This document shows, piece by piece, positions 51,964 through 60,982 of a stretch of DNA of 64,000 nt. The stretch comes from Ralstonia mannitolilytica. Lineage in GTDB: Bacteria > Pseudomonadota > Gammaproteobacteria > Burkholderiales > Burkholderiaceae. A program made the position numbers and the translations under genes. The stretch spans positions 124,001-188,000 of the forward strand of contig NZ_CAJPVG010000002.1 in assembly GCF_905397375.1 (NCBI RefSeq), in the 5' to 3' direction. Within the stretch, counting starts at the first letter, position 1, and each line of letters opens with the position of its first letter. The notes below the pieces were generated by a model. It ran no database searches. It was given only the letters and a program-made list of their open reading frames with translations, and was not told where the DNA came from.

Positions 51964-52185
51964 CTATTCGGCATCGTGCACGGCAATGCGCACGTCGCCC
52001 AGCATCACGACCTGGCCGGCGCGGATCTTGGCCGTCTTGCGCAGCTCCGGATGACCGTCGACGGTGACGGCCCCATCCGCCACCACCGCCTTGCCGGCGC
52101 CGCCGCTGTCCACCACGCCGGTGAGCTTGAGCAGCTTGTGCAGTTCGATGTAGTCGGTGGTGAGGGTGAAATCGATATTGGGCAT
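51964..52185 (-). CDS. Small S4-domain RNA-binding protein (YbcJ-like)
   Basis: A 73-residue protein consisting of one S4 domain: LHKLLKLTGVVDSGGAGKAVV, then GAVTVDGHPELRKTAKIRAGQVV. It would bind structured RNA, possibly ribosomal. It lies between the yceI-like and MAPEG genes in the same direction. Confidence 0.88.
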   Translation of the reverse strand: MPNIDFTLTTDYIELHKLLKLTGVVDSGGAGKAVVADGAVTVDGHPELRKTAKIRAGQVVMLGDVRIAVHDAE

Positions 52186-52205
52186 AGAAGGATGGATGGC
52201 GCGGC

Positions 52206-52769
52206 TTATTGAGGCGTGGCTTCCACGCTGATGTCGATGTCGACGCGGTCGCCCACGTCGGGCAGGAAACGCGTCATGCCGAAGGCGCTGCGTGCGATGG
52301 CGAAGTGGAAATCGCCGCCGCAGACGTGGCGCGTGCTGCCGGGCAGCTTCTCGTCGCCGCAGCTGAAGCGGCGCACGTCCAGCCGCACCGGCTGCGTCAC
52401 GCCGTGCAGCGTCAGGCTCGCCTCGATGGCGACGAGCTTGCCGCCTTCGACGACAAAGCGGTCGCTGCGCAACCGGATGACGGGAAACTGCGCGGCATCC
52501 AGAAACTGTTCCGATTTCAGCACGCCGTCCAGCACCCGCAGGCGCGTGTTGATGGAGGCGGCATCGACGGTGAAATCGAAGCCGCCCTGGTGCGTTGCCT
52601 CATCGAAATTGATGGCGCCGTCGATCTTGTCGAAGCGGCCGCGCATCGTGGTGCGGTCAAAATGCGACGCGCCGAAGTAGACCGAGGTGTGTGCCAGGTC
52701 CGGCGCAAACGGCGCCGCGAAGGCGGGCGTGGCGAGCACTGCGGCCAGCAGCAGAATCCATGCACGCAT
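52206..52769 (-). CDS. YceI family periplasmic lipocalin-like protein
   Basis: A 187-residue exported protein with a signal peptide (MRAWILLLAAVLATPAFA, cleavage near 18). It has YceI motifs DLAHTSVYFGASHFDRTTMRGRF and ASLTLHGVTQPVRLDV. The barrel binds isoprenoid-type lipids in related structures. A conserved pair of cysteines (SCGDEK and HVCGGD) could form a disulfide. ATG at 52769 follows an AAGGAGG site. Confidence 0.9.
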   Translation of the reverse strand: MRAWILLLAAVLATPAFAAPFAPDLAHTSVYFGASHFDRTTMRGRFDKIDGAINFDEATHQGGFDFTVDAASINTRLRVLDGVLKSEQFLDAAQFPVIRLRSDRFVVEGGKLVAIEASLTLHGVTQPVRLDVRRFSCGDEKLPGSTRHVCGGDFHFAIARSAFGMTRFLPDVGDRVDIDISVEATPQ

Positions 52770-52812
52770 GGTGCCTCCTTGTTCAGGGGCCCACGCACGC
52801 ATGGGCCTGTGC

Positions 52813-54561
<1,749 letters not shown>

Positions 54562-54624
54562 GGGAGTGCGTGATTCGGCAATCCCGTGATTTTACCGTGC
54601 CCGGCCGTCTGCGCCGGGTCCGGC

Positions 54625-55683
54625 CTATTTGCGCTGCGCCAAGCCGTCGAGCGCTTGTGCGCGCAGCAGCTCATTGGGCGCGGCAAAGGTCTGTGCGCGC
54701 AGTTGGGTGATCTGCGCGGTGCGGTCCGCTTCGGCGAGGCCGGGCGCGTGGCTGATGCGGTCGCGCTCGCGGGCGTAGGCGTCGTAGCGGCTGCGCCAAT
54801 CGGCTTCTTCGCGGTTGCCGCGGATGAGGCGGTCGGCCACGATGCCGTCCACGCCCTGCGCCGCCAATTGCTGGCGGATCTGCGCGTCGGTGAGGCCTTG
54901 CCGGATCCACGCGTCCATCGCGCTGGCGAGCTTGATCGGGGCTGAGGCCTCGCGCCGGGCTTGCTGCACGGCGGGCGGCAGCCCGGCTTCGATGGCGGCC
55001 AGCCGGGCGGCGCGCTGTTCGGGCGACAGCGATGCATCGCTCATCACGGCCAGGCGGTCCAGTTCAGCGGCGTCAATGGCGTCTTGATCGCCGTACCAGG
55101 CCTGCGCGACGTCGGCGCCGAGCACCTGGCGCCGCAGTTCGGCACGCGCGGCCAGTTGCTGGCGCAACGTGGCCATCATGTCGGGGCGCTGCTGAAGCTG
55201 GTCGACGGTGGGCTTGCTGCGGCCGCCACCGCCTTGCGCCGCGAGGGCTTGGCGATACGCCAGATAGCGCTGCAACAGCGCCTGCGCCTGCGCCAGCGCG
55301 GGCGATACCAGCTTGGCACGCAGATGCGCCTGCGCCATCGCCACGCGCTGCGCTTCAGGCAGCGAGGCCGGCACGTCGAGAAAGTAGTCGAACACTTGCC
55401 GGTTGGCGGCCTCGACGATGAGGTGGCCGTGCGTATCGACGCGCAGCCCATCCGGCACCTGCGTGTCGGCCAGCTCCGTCGGCGGGTTGGCGGCCGCCTC
55501 TTGCGCTGGCGTGGCGTTGATGCTGCCGATGAAGGCGCCTGCGGTGGGGCGGGGCGGTTCCGGTGCCACTGCGGGCGCAGCCTCCCGCGCATGCCACCAG
55601 TAGACCCCGCCCGCCGTCGCCACCGCAACGAGCACGGCCGCCACAAACGTCATCGGCTGCATGGGCGACGGGCGGGTCTTCAT
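54625..55683 (-). CDS. lifO: Lipase-specific foldase (lipase chaperone)
   Basis: A 352-residue membrane-anchored steric chaperone. One N-terminal helix (MTFVAAVLVAVATAGGVYWW) and an Ala/Pro-rich linker precede the helical domain. The family signature is seen in RQVFDYFLD (about residues 98-106), matching RxxFDY. It folds the secreted lipase encoded directly upstream before type II secretion. The gap between the two genes is nine bases. Confidence 0.9.
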   Translation of the reverse strand: MKTRPSPMQPMTFVAAVLVAVATAGGVYWWHAREAAPAVAPEPPRPTAGAFIGSINATPAQEAAANPPTELADTQVPDGLRVDTHGHLIVEAANRQVFDYFLDVPASLPEAQRVAMAQAHLRAKLVSPALAQAQALLQRYLAYRQALAAQGGGGRSKPTVDQLQQRPDMMATLRQQLAARAELRRQVLGADVAQAWYGDQDAIDAAELDRLAVMSDASLSPEQRAARLAAIEAGLPPAVQQARREASAPIKLASAMDAWIRQGLTDAQIRQQLAAQGVDGIVADRLIRGNREEADWRSRYDAYARERDRISHAPGLAEADRTAQITQLRAQTFAAPNELLRAQALDGLAQRK

Positions 55684-55692
55684 GGGTGGCCC

Positions 55693-56679
55693 TTACAGAC
55701 CGGCCGTCTTGAGCCGGTTGGCCTGCGTGCGGATCACGGCAACGGGGTCCGCCGCGAACGGGCCGATCAGCCCGAGCAACTGGTTGACCTCGTCGAGGTG
55801 GTTCCACGCGTAGTCGGTGGACAGCACTTGCCCGAACTTCGCGCTGCACACCGAGACGAGCCCATCGTTGGTGCCGGACCCGCGCGCCTGCATGACCGTG
55901 CCGGTAAAGACGAGCGCCGGATCGAACAGATCCAGGATGTTGGTGGCTGTCGAGCGGCCCGTCCACGAATAGAGCTTCTGCACGTTGCCGTTGCGCACAT
56001 CGGTGCTGCTGCCGGTGTTGCAGCCGCTGGCCAGCCCGGCGCTCGGGAAGGCGGTGTTGAAGTCCGCCGCCCCGGCGGTCGACAGGATGCGCAGCGCGGC
56101 ATAGCCGTCCTGCGGATTGCTGTTGCCGTTGAACCACGAGAGCACGGTGCCGGCAAGGTCGGCGCCGATGTTGAGCAGCGCCTTGAGCGGATCGGGCGCG
56201 CTCTCGACAAAGTCGGCAAACTCGGAGCCCTTGTGCGGTGTGCCGATGGTCGTGACGGAGGCCACCTTGTCAGGAATGACAGCGGCCGCGTAGCGAGAAG
56301 TCAGCCCGCCCTGGCTGTGGCCGATCAGGTTGACCTTGGCGGCGCCGGTGGTGGCGAGCACGCTGCGGATCTGGCTGACCAGCTGCTCGCCGCGCACCGT
56401 TTCGTCATTGAAGGCCGAGACGTTGGCCACGTACACCGTGGCCCCGTTGGCGCGCAGGTCTTCGGGAATCTGGTACCAGTAGTCGACCGTGCCGAGGAAC
56501 TTGTCGGTGCCCGACAGTCCGTGCACCAGCACGATCGGGTACTTGGTGGCTGCATAGGCGCTTGCGGCCTGTGCCGGCGCGAATGCCGCGATGGTGACGG
56601 TGGAGGCGGCCACGACGGCGGCTGCAGCATGCGTGCGCAGAAACCGGCGCACGGCGCGGAGCGGGGAAGGCTTTGACAT
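55693..56679 (-). CDS. lipA: Secreted triacylglycerol lipase
   Basis: A 328-residue lipase of the Burkholderia/Pseudomonas family I. A signal peptide ends near AQAAS (about residue 40). The oxyanion segment is VLVHGLSG, the nucleophile S122 lies in GHSQGG, and the Asp and His are in NDGLVS and NHLDEVNQ. Cysteines in GCNTG and VCSAKF can form the family disulfide. It requires the downstream foldase. ATG at 56679 follows an AGGAG site. The type II secretion genes are not in the window. Confidence 0.93.
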   Translation of the reverse strand: MSKPSPLRAVRRFLRTHAAAAVVAASTVTIAAFAPAQAASAYAATKYPIVLVHGLSGTDKFLGTVDYWYQIPEDLRANGATVYVANVSAFNDETVRGEQLVSQIRSVLATTGAAKVNLIGHSQGGLTSRYAAAVIPDKVASVTTIGTPHKGSEFADFVESAPDPLKALLNIGADLAGTVLSWFNGNSNPQDGYAALRILSTAGAADFNTAFPSAGLASGCNTGSSTDVRNGNVQKLYSWTGRSTATNILDLFDPALVFTGTVMQARGSGTNDGLVSVCSAKFGQVLSTDYAWNHLDEVNQLLGLIGPFAADPVAVIRTQANRLKTAGL

Positions 56680-56810
56680 ACGGTTTGTCTCCTGGACATT
56701 GGACTGTGGCCGGCCTCTGCGGGCCGATCGCCCTCCGTTATCCGAGGCGCGCCATCCAACGTCAACCGAAGTGGAGGTTTGGCTCTAATGCTGCGGCGCC
56801 GCGCCCGCAA

Positions 56811-56839
56811 ACAAAAAACCGGAGGGCAGGCCTCCGGTT
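56811..56839 (-). terminator. Intrinsic terminator of tctBA
   Basis: AACCGGAGG (56817-56825) and CCTCCGGTT (56831-56839) form a nine-pair stem. Leftwards it is followed by TTTTTTGT. It lies 31 bases after the tctA stop. Confidence 0.85.
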
Positions 56840-56869
56840 CTGTAGTGTGCGACGCAGCATGCGGCCGGG

Positions 56870-58372
56870 CTATTCCTCCTGGAACGCCTCCTCGCGCTTC
56901 TTGCTGATGACCGGCATGGCCACGAGCAGCACCAGCACGGCCGCCGCAATCAGCAGCCCGAGCGACAGCGGCCGCGTGACGAAGGTGGAGAAATCCCCGC
57001 GCGAGAGCAGCAGCGCGCGGCGGAAGTTCTCTTCCATCATCGGCCCGAGCACGAAGCCGAGCAGCATCGGCGCCGGTTCGCAGCGCAGCTTGACGAACAT
57101 GTAGCCGATCAGGCCGAAGAGCGCCGTCTGGAAGATATCGAACGTCGTGTTCGACACCGAATACACGCCGATGCAGCAGAACACCAGGATGGCCGGATAC
57201 AGGAAGCGATACGGCACCTTCAGCAGCCGCACCCACACGCCGATCATCGGCAGGTTCAGCACGATCAGCATCAGGTTGCCGATCCACATCGAGGCGATGA
57301 GGCCCCAGAACAGCGCGGGGTTGCTGGTCATCACCTGCGGGCCGGGCTGGATGTTGTGGATCGTCATCGCGCCCACCATCAGCGCCATCACGGCGTTGGG
57401 CGGGATGCCGAGCGTGAGCAGTGGGATGAACGACGTCTGCGCCGCGGCGTTGTTGGCCGATTCCGGACCGGCCACGCCCTCGATGGCGCCCTTGCCGAAT
57501 TCGCTCGAATACTTCGAAGTTTTCTTCTCCAGCGAGTACGACGCGAACGACGCCAGCGTTGCGCCGCCGCCGGGCAGGATGCCCAGCACCGAACCGAGCG
57601 CCGTGCCGCGCAGCACGGCCGGGATCATGCGCTTGAAGTCCTCGCGGCTGGGCCACAGGTTGCGGACGTGGTCGATGAAGGTTTCGCGGTGCTCCTTCTG
57701 CTCGAGGTTGGCGATGATCTCGGCAAAGCCGAACACGCCCATCGCCACCGACACGAAGTTCAGGCCGTCGGCCAGCTCCGGCACGTCGAATGAATAACGC
57801 GCGGTGCCTGAGTTCACATCGGTGCCGACGAGGCCCAGCAGCAGCCCGAGCACGATCATCGCAATGGCCTTGACGAGCGAGCCGGAGGCCAGCACCACCG
57901 CGCCGATCAGCCCGAGCACCATCAGGGAGAAATACTCGGCCGGCCCAAAGTTGAACGCGAATTCCGACAGTGGGGTGGCAAACGCGGCCAGCACGAGCGT
58001 GGCCACGCAGCCGGCGAAGAACGAGCCGAGGCCGGCGGTAGCGAGCGCCACGCCCGCGCGCCCGCGTCGCGCCATCTGGTAGCCGTCGATGGTGGTGACC
58101 ACCGACGACGATTCGCCCGGCAGGTTGACGAGGATGGCCGTGGTCGAGCCGCCGTATTGCGCACCGTAGTAGATGCCCGCGAGCATGATCAGCGCGGCCA
58201 CCGGCGGCAGCGCGTACGTGGCCGGCAGCAGCATCGCAATCGTGGCGATGGGGCCGAGGCCCGGCAGCACGCCGATCAGCGTACCGAGCACGCAGCCGAT
58301 GAACGCGTAGACGAGGTTCTGGATGGACAGCGCGGTGGAGAAGCCGAGCGCGAGATTGGCAAAGAGGTCCAT
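56870..58372 (-). CDS. tctA: Tripartite tricarboxylate transporter large membrane subunit TctA
   Basis: A 500-residue polytopic protein with about twelve membrane segments. Family motifs are GCVLGTLIGVLPGLGPIATIAMLLP (about residues 27-51) and LGILPGGGATLASFASYSLEKK. These are the two copies of the conserved GXXXGXXPGXG block. It forms the channel of a TTT system together with TctB and a periplasmic TctC. GAGGAG precedes its ATG and overlaps the end of tctB. Confidence 0.92.
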   Translation of the reverse strand: MDLFANLALGFSTALSIQNLVYAFIGCVLGTLIGVLPGLGPIATIAMLLPATYALPPVAALIMLAGIYYGAQYGGSTTAILVNLPGESSSVVTTIDGYQMARRGRAGVALATAGLGSFFAGCVATLVLAAFATPLSEFAFNFGPAEYFSLMVLGLIGAVVLASGSLVKAIAMIVLGLLLGLVGTDVNSGTARYSFDVPELADGLNFVSVAMGVFGFAEIIANLEQKEHRETFIDHVRNLWPSREDFKRMIPAVLRGTALGSVLGILPGGGATLASFASYSLEKKTSKYSSEFGKGAIEGVAGPESANNAAAQTSFIPLLTLGIPPNAVMALMVGAMTIHNIQPGPQVMTSNPALFWGLIASMWIGNLMLIVLNLPMIGVWVRLLKVPYRFLYPAILVFCCIGVYSVSNTTFDIFQTALFGLIGYMFVKLRCEPAPMLLGFVLGPMMEENFRRALLLSRGDFSTFVTRPLSLGLLIAAAVLVLLVAMPVISKKREEAFQEE

Positions 58373-58382
58373 GTCGTGCTCC

Positions 58383-58868
58383 TCAATTGCCGATGAAGGC
58401 GGGCCACACCGGGAACTGCAGCTTGAGCCCGTACACGAATGCCGCCAGGCTCATCAGCACCATGACGATGGCCGTACCGACGGCGCCCTTCCAAGAGAAT
58501 TCATGGCTTGCCATGCTCGAAACCAGCACCAGCACCACCAGCGAAAGCACCAGCCCAAGCGGCTGCAGCAGCAGCCCGAACAGGACCACCGAGCCAAGGA
58601 TCCACAGCAGCGTCTTGATATCCCAGCGCGGGATGCGGTCGGCCACGCCCTTGCGCGACAGCGACTGCAGCAGCACCACAACGCCCAGCGCCACGAGCAC
58701 GATGCCAAGCCAGAAGGGGAAATAGCCGGGTCCCATGCTGCTCGCGGTGCCCATGCGGTAGCTGCGCGCCAGGATGGCGAACGCCGCGCCAGCGACGATG
58801 AACATGATGCCCGATGCAAAGTCCTGGTGACTGCGGATCACCGGACGATCTTGTGGATCGTTCTGCAA
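58383..58868 (-). CDS. tctB: Tripartite tricarboxylate transporter small membrane subunit TctB
   Basis: A 161-residue protein with four hydrophobic segments, the size and layout of TctB, beginning DFASGIMFIVAGAAFAILARSYRMGTASSMGPGYFPFWLG-type residues near position 17. It starts with TTG at 58868, supported by GAGGAG seven bases upstream; the next in-frame Met is too far in. No tctC gene encoding the substrate-binding protein is within the window, so the ligand is unknown. Confidence 0.87.
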   Translation of the reverse strand: MQNDPQDRPVIRSHQDFASGIMFIVAGAAFAILARSYRMGTASSMGPGYFPFWLGIVLVALGVVVLLQSLSRKGVADRIPRWDIKTLLWILGSVVLFGLLLQPLGLVLSLVVLVLVSSMASHEFSWKGAVGTAIVMVLMSLAAFVYGLKLQFPVWPAFIGN

Positions 58869-59082
58869 GAGTGGTCTCCTCGTATGGGCGCGCTGCGCCT
58901 GGAGTGGCGGGCCGCCTTGTTGGCGACCAAGTTTGCACGCTAAGCAGACCGGCTTTCAAGCACCTTGCAGTAGGGGCAGCGGGCGCATCGACGCACTGGC
59001 GCGGTGCGCCCGCAAACGGTTCAGGGTTTGTCCCTAGCGTTGGATTGGGGGCCGTACAACGTTCGAGCTCAGCCCGCGCGAT

Positions 59083-59535
59083 CTAGATGCCGATGCCGCG
59101 CGCCATCAGCACCGCCGCCAGCGGGATGAACACGATGAGGTGCGATTCGATCATGACCCAGCGGCGCGTCTTGGCAATCTCGGCCGGCGTGGGCACGAAA
59201 TCGGGCAGCGTCTTGGCTTGCTTCTTCCAGCGCAGGATGGTCACGGTCGGCATGATGGACAGTAGCCCCACCAGGATGAACAGACCCACCTTGATGTGGA
59301 ACACAGGGTTATGGACGTAGAACGCGTACCCCTTGGCGCCGTAGAACACGCGCAGCAGGCCGGTCACCAGCACGGCTACCGCAGCGGCACCGTACACCGC
59401 GTCATAGCGCGCGAGGCGATTGCGGATTTCCGGCGTCATGCCGGGCCGCAGCACCACCGCTTCGGCGGTGATGAAGACGATCAGCGTGAAGATCGAGATG
59501 TAATGCAGATAAGCCAGCAACGCATCGGACCACAT
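59083..59535 (-). CDS. DUF2214 family membrane protein
   Basis: A 150-residue protein with four membrane segments, among them YLHYISIFTLIVFITAEAVVL, YGAAAVAVLVTGLLRVFYG and VGLFILVGLLSIMPTVTILRW. The histidines in LHYIS and ESHLIVF would sit in the membrane, as in heme-binding four-helix proteins, though this is conjecture. The family is uncharacterised. It is 43 bases beyond the CoA-transferase gene's end, on the same strand as it. Confidence 0.82.
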   Translation of the reverse strand: MWSDALLAYLHYISIFTLIVFITAEAVVLRPGMTPEIRNRLARYDAVYGAAAVAVLVTGLLRVFYGAKGYAFYVHNPVFHIKVGLFILVGLLSIMPTVTILRWKKQAKTLPDFVPTPAEIAKTRRWVMIESHLIVFIPLAAVLMARGIGI

Positions 59536-59578
59536 GTTGACCTCGTGAGGGTGGGGAAACGGTTTGGCGATGAAGCAG

Positions 59579-60799
59579 CTAGATCACGCCGCGGTCTCGG
59601 AGCGACGCGATCTGCTCGGCGCTCAGATCGAGCACGTCGCGCAGCACGGCATCGGTGTGTTCGCCCAGCAGCGGCGGATGGCTTGCGGCCTTCGGCGGCG
59701 TCGCGCTCATCTTGACGGGGCTGCCGACCAGCTTGACGGTGCCGGCGCTCGGGTGGGGCAGATCGACACGCAGGCCGCGCGCCTGCACCTGTTCATTGTC
59801 GAAGACCTCGTCGAGGTTGTTGATCGGTCCGCACGGCACGCCGGCGGCTTCGAGCTTGCCGATCCACGCCGTCTTGCCGAAACGCTTGACCATCTCCGCC
59901 AGGATCGGCACCAGCGCGTCGCGGTTGGCGACGCGCTGCGGGTTGGTGGCAAAGCGCGGGTCATCCGCCAGTTCGGCCATGCCGCCGGCTTCCACGAAGC
60001 GGCGGAACTGGCCGTCGTTGCCAACCGCCACGATGATCCAGCCGTCGGCCGTCTGGAAGGTCTGGTAAGGCACGATGTTCGGATGTGCATTGCCCCAGCG
60101 CTTGGGCGCCTGCCCGCTCGCCAGGTAATTGGTGTTCATGTTGGCCAGCATGGCGACCTGCACGTCGAGCAGCGCCATGTCGATGTACTGGCCCTCGCCG
60201 GTGCGGTCCCGATGCGCGAGTGCGGCCAGCACGGCCACGGTGGCATACATCCCGGTCATCAGGTCGGAAATGGCGACGCCGGCCTTCTGCGGGCCGCCGC
60301 CGGGCAGGTCGTCGCGCTCGCCGGTCAGGCTCATGAAACCGCCCATGCCTTGCACGATGAAGTCGTAGCCGGCGCGCGCGGCGTAGGGGCCGGTCTGGCC
60401 GAAGCCGGTGATCGAGCAGTAGATGAGGTCCGGCTTGACGGCCTTGAGGGATTCGTAGTCCAGCCCGTATTTACGGAGCTGGCCGACCTTGTAGTTCTCC
60501 AGCACCACATCGGCGTGCGCCGCGAGCTTGCGGACGATGTCCTGCCCCTCCGGCGTGCTGATGTCGACGGTGATCGAGCGCTTGTTGCGGTTGGCAGCCA
60601 GGTAGTAGGCGGCTTCGGCGGTGTCGCGGCCGGCCTTGTCCTTGAGCCAGGGCGGGCCCCAGGTGCGGGTGTCGTCGCCGGCGCCGGGGCGCTCCACCTT
60701 GATGACGTCGGCGCCGAAATCGGCGAGGTTTTGCGCGCACCAGGGGCCGGCCAGCACGCGGGTCAGGTCAAGAACACGGAGATGGCTCAGAGCACCCAT
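59579..60799 (-). CDS. Class III (CaiB/BaiF) CoA-transferase
   Basis: A 406-residue enzyme that moves CoA between carboxylic acids. The N-terminal LRVLDLTRVLAGPWCAQNLADFGADVIKVE is highly typical. The catalytic aspartate is in IDMALLDVQVAML (about residue 170). Formyl-CoA, carnitine and succinyl-CoA types share this fold and the acid here is unknown. The ATG at 60799 was chosen over an upstream extension. It is divergent from alaS. Confidence 0.9.
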   Translation of the reverse strand: MGALSHLRVLDLTRVLAGPWCAQNLADFGADVIKVERPGAGDDTRTWGPPWLKDKAGRDTAEAAYYLAANRNKRSITVDISTPEGQDIVRKLAAHADVVLENYKVGQLRKYGLDYESLKAVKPDLIYCSITGFGQTGPYAARAGYDFIVQGMGGFMSLTGERDDLPGGGPQKAGVAISDLMTGMYATVAVLAALAHRDRTGEGQYIDMALLDVQVAMLANMNTNYLASGQAPKRWGNAHPNIVPYQTFQTADGWIIVAVGNDGQFRRFVEAGGMAELADDPRFATNPQRVANRDALVPILAEMVKRFGKTAWIGKLEAAGVPCGPINNLDEVFDNEQVQARGLRVDLPHPSAGTVKLVGSPVKMSATPPKAASHPPLLGEHTDAVLRDVLDLSAEQIASLRDRGVI

Positions 60800-60902
60800 G
60801 GATTGACGAATCGACACAATTGGAACGCATGGACTGTACACCAGCCTTCCACGTCACCCCAGCCCCCTGCGACCAATGGACGTAAAAGTGGCGTGAACCC
60901 CG

Positions 60903-60908
60903 TATAAT
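60903..60908 (+). promoter_or_regulatory. -10 box of alaS
   Basis: A perfect TATAAT lies 75 bases before the alaS ATG. The best upstream match (TGGACG at 60877-60882) has a 20-base spacer, so the -35 is weak or the promoter depends on other contacts. Confidence 0.55.
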
Positions 60909-60982
60909 CAATGGTTTGCACTGATCCAACAGCGCTTCCGGGCCTCGCCCCGGGCGCAATGCTGACTCCGGCACCCCGCGAC

